Positions 42,782 to 52,344 of a DNA stretch of 64,000 bases are shown here, piece by piece. Origin of the DNA: Arthrobacter antioxidans (GTDB taxonomy: Bacteria; Actinomycetota; Actinomycetes; Actinomycetales; Micrococcaceae); contig NZ_CP095501.1 in NCBI RefSeq assembly GCF_023100725.1, forward strand, positions 186,001 to 250,000, in the 5' to 3' direction. The notes below the pieces were generated by a model. It made no database searches. It saw only the letters and a program-made list of their open reading frames with translations, and was not told the DNA's origin. Position numbers and translations under genes: made by a program. How positions within the stretch are numbered: position 1 is the stretch's first letter; each line of letters begins with the position of its first letter.

Positions 42782-43939
42782 TCAACCGACCCCGGGGTCC
42801 ACGGCGCCGGCCGTGGCGCCACCCCGGTCGAAGGAGTGGGTGACCTCCACGGCATCGGCGACCACATCCGCCAGCCGGCCGGTGCGGTGAAGGACGGCGC
42901 GTTGCCGGTCGGCGCCGGTGCCCCGCTCGAGCAGCCGGACGAGCCCGTCCATCACGGCTTCGGTGTCCCCGGCCTCGTCCAGGGCGGGCAGCACATGATT
43001 CAGCAGGGCCCCCACCACATCCCACGCCGGGGCGGGGTGCCCCGTCAGCGGATGCACCAGATCCGCCCCCAGCCCGGACAGCCTCGCCTGCCACCCGGCG
43101 AGGCGCAGGGCCGGAGCGGAGATCTTCGCCGGAGGCAGGCCGGCGCGCCAGTCCCGGGCCGCGGTCTCCACGAGGCCACGCGCCAGGGCGGCGATCAGCC
43201 CGGCGTCCTCGGCGAACAGGCACACGTCGGCAACCCGGATCTCCACCGTCGGATAGGTGTGGGACAGCCGGGCATCGAAGTAGAGCATCTTGCGGTCGAG
43301 GAGGACGCCGGTGGCCATCAGCTCCTCCTCCCGGGCACGGTAGGCGGCCACCGACCCGTACACCGGTGAGGGCCCGGCCGAGGGCCACCCCTGCCAGACC
43401 TGCGAGCGGTAGCTGGTGAAGCCGGTGTCCTGCCCGTTGATGAAGGGGGAGTTCGCGCTCAGGGCCACCAGCACCGGCAACCAGTTGCGGATGCGGTCCA
43501 GCACTCCCACGCCTTCCCGCGGGGACGTCACGAAGACGTGGATGTGCATGCCGCACGTCAGGTTCTCCCGGGCGAGGACGCCGTAGCGGTCGATGATCGT
43601 GCCGAACCGCGCCGTCGGGTGGACGTGCGGGCGCCCGGGCACCGGGGACGTGGCCAGGGCGGCGGCACGCGCCCCGACCGCGCGGGCAGCCCGGTCCGCG
43701 ACGGCACGCCCGACGACGACGTCCGATACCAGCCGCACCAGCGCGCGGGGTGCGGAGGAGACCACTTCGATCATCTCCTGCTGCAGTTCGGCCTCGAGCT
43801 TCGGTCCCGCGGTATCCTCCCCGGCCTCCGCGTATTCCTCGAGCAGGGCCCAGGAGGCAGCGAGCGGCTGACCGGTGGCACCGTCGACGAGGAGGAGTTC
43901 CTCCTCCACGCCGAACGTCCGCACTCCCTCGGCGTTCAC
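42782..43939 (-). CDS. Glutamate-cysteine ligase-like (YbdK) carboxylate-amine ligase
   Basis: A 385-residue protein of the YbdK/GCS2 family: FGVEEELLLVD at 9-19, GMHIHVFVTSPREG in the middle and YPTVEIRVADVC near residue 225. Such enzymes make gamma-glutamyl amide bonds. Some act as weak glutamate-cysteine ligases, others serve different amines. Since actinobacteria use mycothiol, true glutathione synthesis is unlikely. It follows the lipoprotein gene by 16 bases. Confidence 0.9.
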   Translation of the reverse strand: MNAEGVRTFGVEEELLLVDGATGQPLAASWALLEEYAEAGEDTAGPKLEAELQQEMIEVVSSAPRALVRLVSDVVVGRAVADRAARAVGARAAALATSPVPGRPHVHPTARFGTIIDRYGVLARENLTCGMHIHVFVTSPREGVGVLDRIRNWLPVLVALSANSPFINGQDTGFTSYRSQVWQGWPSAGPSPVYGSVAAYRAREEELMATGVLLDRKMLYFDARLSHTYPTVEIRVADVCLFAEDAGLIAALARGLVETAARDWRAGLPPAKISAPALRLAGWQARLSGLGADLVHPLTGHPAPAWDVVGALLNHVLPALDEAGDTEAVMDGLVRLLERGTGADRQRAVLHRTGRLADVVADAVEVTHSFDRGGATAGAVDPGVG

Positions 43940-43955
43940 GGGGCGTCCTCCACGG

Positions 43956-44378
43956 TCAGCCGCAACCGAGTTCGGCGACGTACTCGTCGCGCGTGACGTC
44001 GACCTTGGCGACTTCCGCCCGCAGGACGGCGGCGCGCTCGAGCAGCGTGGCGTCGTCGGGGACCGCGTCGACCGCCGTCTGGAACTCCCCGACGGACTTG
44101 TTCAGGGCCTCCCTCTTGTCCTCGGCCACGTCCCCGCCCTCCTCCATCAGATCCTCGAAGGTCCGCTGGACGTCCTCGCGTGCCGCCTGGACCTCGTCGA
44201 CGGTCGTATCCGGACTGAGGGTGGCCGTGAAATCCTTCACCGCGGTTCGGAAGGCCCCGGCGGAGGCACAGGCCTGGTCGGTGTTCTCGCTCGGCGTGGG
44301 TGAACTGCAGCCGGCCAGCAGGGCGGCGACCGCCCCACAGGTGATCAGTCCGGCCAGAACGGGTTTCGTCGTCGACAT
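43956..44378 (-). CDS. Small lipoprotein, hypothetical
   Basis: A 140-residue protein with a signal peptide ending in the lipobox LLAGC (residues 20-24), so it is anchored outside the membrane. The mature part is helical and acidic, opening with a Cys (QACASAG) and ending in ELGCG, perhaps disulfide-linked. No family is recognised. It heads a same-strand cluster with the YbdK ligase and the antiporter. Confidence 0.75.
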   Translation of the reverse strand: MSTTKPVLAGLITCGAVAALLAGCSSPTPSENTDQACASAGAFRTAVKDFTATLSPDTTVDEVQAAREDVQRTFEDLMEEGGDVAEDKREALNKSVGEFQTAVDAVPDDATLLERAAVLRAEVAKVDVTRDEYVAELGCG

Positions 44379-44639
44379 GGAGCGTTCCTTCCTTGGAGCG
44401 CGGTGGTGGTGCGGCCGTGCCGGTCGCCGGTGGTCTGGCCATTCTTGGTCGCTGCCGCCGCCCTGTCCTCACCCGGAATGGATGTTGCTCGCCCCCGGGG
44501 AGGTGTCCAGAGTGGGGAGGCAGAGTCCACCCGCGCAGGAGCGAGGCCACGCCGTGCAGCAGGAACGCGCAACACCGCCCCTCGCCGCGCTGTCGGGGGT
44601 ACTGGACCTGGGCGGCCCGGGTTTCCAGATCGTCACGCC

Positions 44640-45308
44640 GTGATCGCCGCGCTCGGGGCTGTCCTGCCCATCGCCGTCGGCGGGATGCTCGCGTCACTGC
44701 CCGTCGTGGCGATGGCCGCGGTGCTCGGCACCATCGCCGGTCGGGACGTGCTGCGCCGTTTCACCCTCGGCTGGCTGGTCGGCATGCTCGCCGTCGGTAC
44801 CCTCGGGTTGCTGCTCGTGGACGTCGTCACCTTCGCCTCGGACTCGGCGGCCTGGCTGGCAGGGCTGCGGATAGCCCTCGGCGTCGCACTCATCGTGCTC
44901 GCGGCGCGCGCCTTCCTCCGCCGGCCACGGGGCGACGCCGCCCGGGCGAGCCCGAAATGGATGACGGCGCTGGAGGGCATGGAGGCGGGCCGGGCCTTCC
45001 GGATGGCCTTCCTCCTGGGCTCGGTGAACCCGAAGAACGTCGTGATCGTCCTGTCCGGCGTCGCGACGATCGTCGCGCAGACCGGGGACGTAGGCACCCA
45101 GTTCGTGGTGCTCCTGGTGTTCGTGCTGGTGACGAGTCTCGGCGTCCTGGCGCCCCTGGCCGCCCTCACCCTCCTCGGGGACCGCGCCGCGCGTCCGCTG
45201 GAGCGCTTCGTGGGCTGGTTCGCGCACAACAGCCAGGTGGTGCTCGCGAGCGTGATCCTCCTGCTCGGCGTCGTCGTGCTCTCCGGCGGTCTCGCCGCCC
45301 TCGGCTGA
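44640..45308 (+). CDS. GAP family membrane protein
   Basis: A 222-residue membrane protein with about six helices. FLLGSVNPKNVVIVLSG is the hallmark of the GAP (SAP, sulfolipid-addressing protein-like) family. Mycobacterial members help export glycolipids. The cargo here is unknown. The GTG at 44640 starts at helix one, without a clear ribosome site. The frame is open further upstream. A bidirectional hairpin follows. Confidence 0.82.
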   Translation: MIAALGAVLPIAVGGMLASLPVVAMAAVLGTIAGRDVLRRFTLGWLVGMLAVGTLGLLLVDVVTFASDSAAWLAGLRIALGVALIVLAARAFLRRPRGDAARASPKWMTALEGMEAGRAFRMAFLLGSVNPKNVVIVLSGVATIVAQTGDVGTQFVVLLVFVLVTSLGVLAPLAALTLLGDRAARPLERFVGWFAHNSQVVLASVILLLGVVVLSGGLAALG

Positions 45309-45318
45309 CGTACCCGGT

Positions 45319-45346
45319 GCGCCGCCGGGATCACACCCGGCGGCGC
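45319..45346. terminator. Bidirectional hairpin terminator
   Basis: A perfect 11-bp stem (45319-45329 with 45336-45346) lies between convergent genes. The loop contains the stop of the minus-strand gene. Confidence 0.7.
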
Positions 45347-46599
45347 CGGTGCGCGAACTCGCGTGAGCGCTGACTCGACAGGGCGAGGATGAGGAGGATG
45401 TCGAGCGAGAGCCCCAGGAGCGTCGTCTCGAACGTCACCGGCGCGCCCGTCCCGAAATCGACCACGGCCTGGCTCGTGATGGCGGCCGCACTGAGCATCA
45501 TCGCGGTGATGCGGGCCCTGTTCCCGCCGCGCAGCACGAAGCGGGCGAGGACCAGGTCGAAGAGCCCGAACGCGACGAGGACGGCGGCCACGGCGGGGAT
45601 CACGCGGGCATTCGATCCCGCAGTGGCGACGGCGTCCGTTGCCCCGCCCAGGAGGGCCAGGCCGAGCGCCAGGGCGGCCAGCGCGCGCAGCCCGACGAGG
45701 ACCGCGCCCACGATGGTGGGGGCCGGCGTCGTCCGCCGCTGGTCCACCGGCGGAAGGGGTGCTTCGGGATCCGGGTCCACGCCCCTGAGGTCCACGACGG
45801 GCAGGTCGCCGTCCGTCGAGATGCTGTCCCCGCCTCCGTTGCGGGAGTGGTAACCGGCGGAGAAGTCCTCGATGACCCTCACGCCGATGCCGGGGTCCGA
45901 GGCTTGAAGCGATGCCAGGACGAAATCCCGCTCCCGGTCCGTGTCCGCCTCGATCTTGTGCGTGATCTGCAGGGTGAACAGCGACAGCCCCACGGAGCGG
46001 TCGTACGTGCCCGCGGCCAGCCAGTCGACGGCGATCCCGCCCGGCAGCACCCAGCCGGGCGGGCACGGCCAGAACCGGATGTGGTGCCGTTTGCCGGGGT
46101 TGCCGTCCACCTCCTGCTGGTAGGCGAGGTCCTGCTGGCGCCCGAAGAGGAACAGCGGGCTGACGGGAGCCTGGTCGTAGCTGCGCCGCCGGAGCGTGGC
46201 GGTCACGATCCGCCGGCTGCTGCGGAGGTCGACGGCGTCGGCGAGGATCCATCCGGCGCGGTGCATCGCCGTGTGGAGCTGCTGGGCGCTACCGAGCAGG
46301 GCGACGTTGATCGGGTCGCCGAGCAGGCCGTCGCTCGTCCGCGCCCGGCCGATGAAGTAGTCGGGAAGGTAGATGCGCGTCAGGATGCGGTGCACCCGGG
46401 GGAGGACCAGATAGGCGAGGACCACCCAGAAGACGAGGCCGAACCACAGCTGCCCCCACTGCAGGGTCTCCTCGAGGAGGATGGCGGCGAACCAGACGGC
46501 GGCGAGACCGCTGAACGCGAACAGGGCACGATCGAGGATGGTGTCCCGGGCGGCGGCACCATCCTGAGCCGGCAGAACAACACCAGGCTGGGCGGTCAT
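45331..46599 (-). CDS. LssY C-terminal domain-like membrane protein
   Basis: A 422-residue protein. Two N-terminal helices (about 25-70) are followed by a soluble LssY_C-like domain (about 95-245: DPINVALLGSAQQLHTAMHRAGW, then HIRFWPCPPGW), then four C-terminal helices. Homologues are often attached to PAP2 phosphatases, but no phosphatase motif is present here. Function unknown. It is divergent from the CPBP protease gene. Confidence 0.75.
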   Translation of the reverse strand: MTAQPGVVLPAQDGAAARDTILDRALFAFSGLAAVWFAAILLEETLQWGQLWFGLVFWVVLAYLVLPRVHRILTRIYLPDYFIGRARTSDGLLGDPINVALLGSAQQLHTAMHRAGWILADAVDLRSSRRIVTATLRRRSYDQAPVSPLFLFGRQQDLAYQQEVDGNPGKRHHIRFWPCPPGWVLPGGIAVDWLAAGTYDRSVGLSLFTLQITHKIEADTDRERDFVLASLQASDPGIGVRVIEDFSAGYHSRNGGGDSISTDGDLPVVDLRGVDPDPEAPLPPVDQRRTTPAPTIVGAVLVGLRALAALALGLALLGGATDAVATAGSNARVIPAVAAVLVAFGLFDLVLARFVLRGGNRARITAMMLSAAAITSQAVVDFGTGAPVTFETTLLGLSLDILLILALSSQRSREFAHRRRRV

Positions 46600-46767
46600 G
46601 CGGAGAACAGTACAGCCCTGTCCGGGACTGCAGAAGGGTGCAGGATGCGGCCGGCGCGGTCGTGCTTCCGGCCGGTCACCCGGGACGGAGGATGCCGGTC
46701 GGTTCCCGGCGGCATACGGTCCCGTTGACCGCCAGTGCACCGGCGGACCTGCTCGAAGGGGTCGATC

Positions 46768-47568
46768 ATGCCGCAGTCCAACACATCCGCCGCCCTCGAG
46801 CGTGCTCCCCGGATCAGGCCGTCCACGGGGCCGGCCCTGCTGGTCGTGGTGGTCTACGCCGCGGTCTTCACGGTCACGGCGGCGACGTCGGGCATCCCCT
46901 ACACGGAGTGGTTCGACTCCCCGGCGAACGTCTGGCGCACCGCCGTCCTGCCCCTGGCGGCCGGGACGATCGTCCTCATCGCCTTCCTGTGGTGGTCCCG
47001 CTGGGACGGCATCTTCCGGGACAGGGAACGCCTGCGGGTGCCGGTCGTGCTCTGGGTCGCCGTGGCCGCCTTCGTGATCGGCATCATCCTCCACCTCGTC
47101 TTCGTGGACTGGTCCGGGCTGGCCATCGACCTCCTGATCCCGATCCTCATCGCAGGAGCACTGGTGGGGTTCGCCGAGGAGACCCTGTTCCGCGGCATCC
47201 TCCTCCGGGGCCTGCGGGCCGACGGCCGCACCGAGGCAACGGTCGCGGTCGGTACGTCGGTGGTCTTCGGTGTGTTCCACCTGACCAACCTGGTCACCGG
47301 CTCGCCCGTGCCCGCGGTCCTGAACCAGGTGCTGCTCGCGACGATGACCGGGGCCATCCTCTACTCGTTCCGGAGGATCAGCGGGCTCCTGCTTCCGGCG
47401 ATGGCCGCCCACGCACTGTGGGACATCTCCCTCTTCCTGCCCGCGGCGGACCCGACCACGGCGTCGTCGCTGATCGGTCTCGCCCTCCTGGTCGTCATCC
47501 CCGTGCTCGGCCTCATCGCCCTCGTCACGGTCGCCGGCAGGGACCGGCAGACGCCGTCCATGGCGTGA
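46768..47568 (+). CDS. CPBP family intramembrane glutamic protease
   Basis: A 266-residue membrane protein with about eight helices and the Abi/CPBP motifs: FAEETLFRG (catalytic E137 and E138), VFGVFHLTN and AHALWD. The family includes Rce1-type proteases, immunity proteins and regulators. AAGGGG precedes the ATG. The target is unknown. It is convergent with the GyrI-like gene. Confidence 0.9.
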   Translation: MPQSNTSAALERAPRIRPSTGPALLVVVVYAAVFTVTAATSGIPYTEWFDSPANVWRTAVLPLAAGTIVLIAFLWWSRWDGIFRDRERLRVPVVLWVAVAAFVIGIILHLVFVDWSGLAIDLLIPILIAGALVGFAEETLFRGILLRGLRADGRTEATVAVGTSVVFGVFHLTNLVTGSPVPAVLNQVLLATMTGAILYSFRRISGLLLPAMAAHALWDISLFLPAADPTTASSLIGLALLVVIPVLGLIALVTVAGRDRQTPSMA

Positions 47569-47593
47569 GGCAGGGCGATCGCTGCGCCGCGCG

Positions 47594-48058
47594 TCAGCCC
47601 TGGTGCACGGGCCAGCAGATCTCGGTCCGCCAGTTCGCGGGATCCGGCTCCACCTCCGGGTCGCTGAGATAGGTCTCCCACATCACCGGTCCCGGCGTCA
47701 GCGACGCGTCCGCGAAGTAGCGCTCCAGCTCGGAATAGGTGTCCGTCATCGTGTCGTAGGGCCCGGTGTGGGTCGCTGCGGCCACCTGCCCGGCGGGCAG
47801 CGTCCCGGGCACCACGTTCCCGGCCGGTGCGATGGCCGCAGCCACCGGGAAGCCCGCTTCGACGTCGACGACGTCGCCGGGCGGGCCGTAGTACTTCCCG
47901 AACGGCGCTCCGGTGGGGTGCACGCCCTGGGCCTGCAGCGCCGCCATCGTGTCCGCGAACGCGCGGGAGAAGAACTCGGTGAGTTCCGTCATCGGCACCT
48001 GCTCCCGGACGCCCGCCGTGAGTTGCTCGCCGTGCTCCATGATGTGGATCGTCGCCAT
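47594..48058 (-). CDS. GyrI-like small-molecule-binding protein
   Basis: A 154-residue single-domain protein of the GyrI/AraC effector-binding fold: VPMTELTEFFSRAFADTM, GKYYGPPGDVVDVEAGFPV (the ligand Glu lies in DVEAGFP) and ATHTGPYDTM. It lacks a DNA-binding domain, so it may bind ligands or antagonise a regulator. It lies downstream of the GH18 gene on the same strand with a 56-base gap. Confidence 0.85.
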   Translation of the reverse strand: MATIHIMEHGEQLTAGVREQVPMTELTEFFSRAFADTMAALQAQGVHPTGAPFGKYYGPPGDVVDVEAGFPVAAAIAPAGNVVPGTLPAGQVAAATHTGPYDTMTDTYSELERYFADASLTPGPVMWETYLSDPEVEPDPANWRTEICWPVHQG

Positions 48059-48114
48059 GGAGCAACCCTTGTTCTGCCGGCGCGCACCGCCCAGTGCCGA
48101 AGGTCCCCGACCGG

Positions 48115-49677
48115 TCAGGACGCCGGGGGTTCCTCCAGGATCCTCAGGAGGGTTGCGTCGTCGAGCTTCTGCCAGGGTGAGGCGTCCGAGCCCTGCACGG
48201 CGGCCTCGGGGCTGTCGCTCTGGCTCCACCACTTCGCCTCGTACACGCGCCCGTCGACGAGGATCCGGTCGCCGCGCTCGTACACCTGCTTCGGGTCCCA
48301 CTCCGGGTAGAGATCGGCCGGGGCGGTGACCGCAGGGACGGGCCGCTCGTCCGGCAGCACCGGACCCAGCAGCGTCCACGGGGTCTCCTCCGCCTGCAGC
48401 ACCGGATCGTTCGGGAGGTCGCCCTGCGTCCAGTACTTCGCCACGTACACGTTGCCCTGCCACACCACGCGGTCATCCTCGCGGTACGTGCCGACGTCGG
48501 ACCAGATGGGGTACGGGCTGGTCTCGGGGTCGTCCTCGACGAGGGCCTCCGGGGTCTCCTCGGCCACGGGCTCGTCGGCGAGCGTCGCCGCGCGGCCCTC
48601 GAAGTCCGCCCCGAGGATCGGCGCGAAGAGCAGGCCCTGCTGGTCGATCCCGCTGCAGGAATCCGAGACCACCGTGGTGTCCGCGTAGTTCTCGCTGCAC
48701 GTGGCGTCGCGGTTGAGCGACCACATCGACATGCGGCCCGCGCCGCGTTCGGCGGCGAACGCGTTGAAGGCCTTGGCGTCGTCGAGCGTGAACACCTCGC
48801 CCTTGACGTCGTTCTGCCCGATCATCGGGGTCAGCCCGATCTTCCGCCACGCTGCCTGCGGGCCGATCTCGATGCCCGCCCGCTCGTAGAGGACCTGTAT
48901 CTGGCGGTGCGTGGCATCCGCGGCGTTCTGCGAGGCGGTGAGCATGCTCGTGCCCTCGGGCCGGCTGCCGCCGTAGTCCATCGTCATGACGTTCACGCCG
49001 GCGAGGTCGACGCCGGCCTCCAGGAACTGCGCGACGGCGGCGGTACCGTCCGCGGTCAGGCCGGTCGGGGCGACCGGCAGGGTCAGCCACACGTTGAGCG
49101 GCGTGTCCGTGCCGGCCCGCTCGGCCTGGAGCGTGGCCATGGCCTCGGCACGGCGCTCGCCGGCGGCGACGTCCTTGAGGTTCTCCCCCTCGATGTCGAG
49201 GTCCACGGTGGTCAGCATGTAGCGGTCGATGACGGCGGAGTAGGCGTCCACCAGGTCCCCGGGATCGGTACAGGCGGTCGCGAGCTCGCTGTTCAGGAGT
49301 CCGCCGAAGGACACGATGACCTCACCGCCGTCCTGCACGAGCCGTGCCACGCGGCGGTCGAGGTCGAGGGCCGCCTCGGCTTCGTCCAGGCCGTAGTAGG
49401 TGCCCCAGGACGGGGTGCACGGATCCTCCTTCGACGCCACGATGAAGGACAGCACCGCGCTGCCGCCGGCGCCCTTCGCGGGGTCCTCGAACGCGTAGGA
49501 GGGCGTCGCCGTGACGTCGACGTAGCCGGCGAAGAAGGCGCCGGTGCCCTCGGCTGCCCTCGCGTCCTCCCACCGGTTCCAGCCCGTGAGGCCACCCGCG
49601 GACACGGCGACGACGACGGCGGACAGCAGGAGCAGGCGGAGGACGGACAGCCTCCGGCCAGGAAAGCGTGAAGACAC
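48115..49677 (-). CDS. Membrane-anchored GH18-type hydrolase with two ChtBD3 modules
   Basis: A 520-residue protein. A single N-terminal helix (about 10-28) exports or anchors it. The GH18 chitinase-like domain (about 40-345) has GEVIVSFGG and, in place of DxxDxDxE, TTVDLDIEGE with the catalytic Glu retained. VNVMTMDYGG is a further core motif. Two C-terminal carbohydrate-binding modules of the ChtBD3/CBM5-12 kind follow (about 395-435 and 465-505, both with Y.AKWW/YW-Q). It is divergent from a GT2 synthase, suggesting it trims the polymer that enzyme makes. Confidence 0.87.
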   Translation of the reverse strand: MSSRFPGRRLSVLRLLLLSAVVVAVSAGGLTGWNRWEDARAAEGTGAFFAGYVDVTATPSYAFEDPAKGAGGSAVLSFIVASKEDPCTPSWGTYYGLDEAEAALDLDRRVARLVQDGGEVIVSFGGLLNSELATACTDPGDLVDAYSAVIDRYMLTTVDLDIEGENLKDVAAGERRAEAMATLQAERAGTDTPLNVWLTLPVAPTGLTADGTAAVAQFLEAGVDLAGVNVMTMDYGGSRPEGTSMLTASQNAADATHRQIQVLYERAGIEIGPQAAWRKIGLTPMIGQNDVKGEVFTLDDAKAFNAFAAERGAGRMSMWSLNRDATCSENYADTTVVSDSCSGIDQQGLLFAPILGADFEGRAATLADEPVAEETPEALVEDDPETSPYPIWSDVGTYREDDRVVWQGNVYVAKYWTQGDLPNDPVLQAEETPWTLLGPVLPDERPVPAVTAPADLYPEWDPKQVYERGDRILVDGRVYEAKWWSQSDSPEAAVQGSDASPWQKLDDATLLRILEEPPAS

Positions 49678-49874
49678 AGGAACCCCAGATCATGGCCTCC
49701 ACAGGAGGCGGGAGTGCGCACCCGGGGATGCGCGAGACGCTTGAAGCGTATGGGAAATTCCGGCCTCCGTCATTGTTTCGCCTAACGCTTACGGCGGGCG
49801 GGCCGACGGTGGAGAGTGACGCTGCATGTCGCGGGGGGACGTCATCCACCCGCCCGCCAACTGCCGAGGTAGCC
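49678..49874. promoter_or_regulatory. Divergent promoter region between GH18 and GT2 genes
   Basis: A 197-base interval. Around 49779-49796 lies an imperfect inverted repeat (CGCCTAA and TTACGGCG) that could be an operator for both genes. No other clear signal was seen. Confidence 0.4.
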
Positions 49875-52310
49875 ATGTCCAGATCCAGCGATGCCACCGA
49901 GTCACCGGCACCTCGAGCAGGCGCCGATGCCGCGCCCGCCGGGACCGCGGGCATGACCGCCGACCCGTTCCCGGGCGCAGCCCCCGCCCCGCCTCTCGAG
50001 AAGGCATCGCCGGCCGCCGTCGCGGCCCGACGCCGGCAGTGGGGCGCGGAGCGTCGCTCGGAGCCGCTGTCCATCGTGCATCCGACGCCGTCCTCGCGGA
50101 AGATCGCCCTGGGCCGGCTCGGCATCGTGGTCACCGTGCTGGCATGGCTGACCTACATCGTCACGACGATCCTGCGACAGTTCGCCAACAATCCCGATGC
50201 CGGCTTCCGGTTCCAGGTCGAGGCGGTGTCGTACCTGATCGTCGTCACCTTCCTGACCTTCTCCGCGCTCATGTACCTGCTGGCCCGCCAGGGTGCGCTG
50301 TACCGGTTCCGCGACCACCGGCGCGTGCCGCGCGGGGAACTGGACCGCCACTTCGCCGATCACCGGGAGGGCATCACCGTCCTCGTGCCCTCCTACGCGG
50401 AGGAGCCCGCCGTCGTCCGGGCCACCCTGTGGTCCGCCGCCCTGCAGGAATTCCCCAACATCCGCGTGGTCCTGCTCCTCGACGACCCGCCGCATCCCGC
50501 CGACCCGGTGATCCGGCAGCGCCTCGAGGCCACCCGGGCGCTCACGTTCGAGATCGAGTCCGCACTCCTCGAGCCGTCCACGCGGGCGAGTGCCGCGCTG
50601 GCCGGCTTCGAGGCCTCCCTGGTGGCGCGCGGGCCGGACGCGCCGTCGTCGTACGATGACCTGCCCCCGCTCATCAGGGCGTACGAGGACGCCGCCGTAT
50701 GGCTCGAGACCATGGCCGACACCGAGGCGGTGGAGGACCACGTGGACGAGTTCTTCGTGGACCTGGTGGTCATGGGCCTCGCCCGCGAGCTGCGGCTGAC
50801 CGTGTACGCCCTCCGGGCCGCACTGGCGCAGGAGCAGTGCCCGGAGCCGGGCCGCCTCCGCGAGCTGTACGTGCGCCTCGTGCGGATCTTCAACACGCGG
50901 CTGGAGACCTTCGAGCGCAAGGCCTACGCCTCGCTGTCCCACGAGGCGAACAAGGCCATGAACCTCAACGCCTACATCTCCCTGATGGGTCATCGCTGGC
51001 GCAAGGAGCACGTCGCCACCGGCACGGTGCTGCGCCCGATGGCGGAGGGCGAGGACGCGGAGGACGACGACGTCCTGGACGTCCCCGATTCCACCTACCT
51101 GCTGACGCTCGACGCCGACTCCCTGCTGCTGCGCGACTACTGTGTGCGGCTCGTCCACCTGCTCGAGTCCCCGGGGAACGAGCGCATCGCCGTCACCCAG
51201 ACGCCGTACTCCTCCTTCCGCGGCGCGCCGACGCGGATCGAGCGGGTGGCCGGTGCGTCGACGGACATCCAGCACATCCTGCACCAGGGCATGACCTACT
51301 ACGGGGCCACGTTCTGGGTGGGCGCGAACGCCGTGATCCGGAAGCGCGCGGTCGAGGACATCGTCGAGGTCGAGAACGTGAGCGGCTTCGAGATCAAGAC
51401 CTACATCCAGGACCGCACCGTCATCGAGGACACCGAGTCCAGTGTGGACCTCGGCAGCCACGGGTGGACGCTCATGAACTACCCCGAGCGCCTCAGCTAC
51501 AGCGCCACGCCCCCGGATTTCGGTTCGCTCGTGGTGCAGCGGCGCCGGTGGGCCAACGGCGGGCTGCTGATCCTGCCCAAGCTGTGGAACCAGCTGCGAC
51601 GGCGCCGCCACCTCCGCGAGCAGGTGCTCTTCCGGGAGGTGCTGCTGCGGGTCAACTACATGGCGTCGATCGCGTGGGCGAGCTTCGGGCTGCTGTTCCT
51701 CCTCGCCTACCCGTACGACAGCCGGCTCCTGAGCCCCGTCGTGTTCCTCGCCGCCGCGCCGTACTTCCTGGCGATGGGCAGCGACCTCCGCGACTGCGGG
51801 CACCGCTTCTCGGACATCTTCCGGATCTACGGATTCAACCTGGTGCTGCTGCCGGTCAATCTCGCCGGCGTGCTGAAGTCCATCCAGCAGGCGTTCACGG
51901 GCGAGAAGATCCCGTTCGTCCGCACCCCGAAGGTCAAGGACCGCACCGCGGCGCCCGGCCTCTACGTGGTCATCCCGTATGCGATCGTGGCCTTCTCCCT
52001 GCTGACCCTCACCCGGGACGTCCTGGAGCAGAACTGGGGCAATGCGCTGTTCGCCGGGCTGAACGCCGTCCTGGCTGCCGGCGCGATCCGCGCGTACATC
52101 GGCATCAAGAACTCGGCCGTGGACATGGGGCTCGGCGTCCTGAACTGGCTGTACGTGGCACCCCGGGTGAGGAAGGTCGAGGAGTCGAAGGTCATCGACA
52201 AGGCACCGGAGGAGGCGGACTGGGGGTCCATCCTGTATTACGGCGACCGCCGGCTCAACCGGGACCTGCGCTCGGGCAACGACCGCCGTCGTCGTGCCGG
52301 GGTGCGGTAG
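49875..52310 (+). CDS. Processive family 2 glycosyltransferase
   Basis: An 811-residue membrane enzyme of the cellulose/chitin/hyaluronan synthase type. Two helices (about 80-140) precede a large cytoplasmic GT-A domain: VLVPSYAEEPAVV, LDADS (catalytic D pair), the TED-like IEDTESS and QRRRW. Several C-terminal helices follow. These residues are those needed for polymer synthesis and extrusion. The N-terminal 70 residues are disordered, Ala/Pro-rich. GAGGT precedes the ATG. Insertions between the first Asp motif and DAD make it longer than typical NodC/PgaC. Confidence 0.9.
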   Translation: MSRSSDATESPAPRAGADAAPAGTAGMTADPFPGAAPAPPLEKASPAAVAARRRQWGAERRSEPLSIVHPTPSSRKIALGRLGIVVTVLAWLTYIVTTILRQFANNPDAGFRFQVEAVSYLIVVTFLTFSALMYLLARQGALYRFRDHRRVPRGELDRHFADHREGITVLVPSYAEEPAVVRATLWSAALQEFPNIRVVLLLDDPPHPADPVIRQRLEATRALTFEIESALLEPSTRASAALAGFEASLVARGPDAPSSYDDLPPLIRAYEDAAVWLETMADTEAVEDHVDEFFVDLVVMGLARELRLTVYALRAALAQEQCPEPGRLRELYVRLVRIFNTRLETFERKAYASLSHEANKAMNLNAYISLMGHRWRKEHVATGTVLRPMAEGEDAEDDDVLDVPDSTYLLTLDADSLLLRDYCVRLVHLLESPGNERIAVTQTPYSSFRGAPTRIERVAGASTDIQHILHQGMTYYGATFWVGANAVIRKRAVEDIVEVENVSGFEIKTYIQDRTVIEDTESSVDLGSHGWTLMNYPERLSYSATPPDFGSLVVQRRRWANGGLLILPKLWNQLRRRRHLREQVLFREVLLRVNYMASIAWASFGLLFLLAYPYDSRLLSPVVFLAAAPYFLAMGSDLRDCGHRFSDIFRIYGFNLVLLPVNLAGVLKSIQQAFTGEKIPFVRTPKVKDRTAAPGLYVVIPYAIVAFSLLTLTRDVLEQNWGNALFAGLNAVLAAGAIRAYIGIKNSAVDMGLGVLNWLYVAPRVRKVEESKVIDKAPEEADWGSILYYGDRRLNRDLRSGNDRRRRAGVR

Positions 52311-52322
52311 CGCGCTGCGGGC

Positions 52323-52342
52323 GCCCGGTGCGTGGACCGGGC
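52323..52342. terminator. Hairpin between convergent genes
   Basis: GCCCGGT (52323-52329) pairs with ACCGGGC (52336-52342) around a 6-base loop. There is no T-run. Confidence 0.5.
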
Positions 52343-52344
52343 CG

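Noticed and set aside
42782..43939. Glutathione synthesis from the YbdK-type ligase
   Set aside because: No glutathione synthetase is near, and actinobacteria use mycothiol. The family covers other gamma-glutamyl amines.
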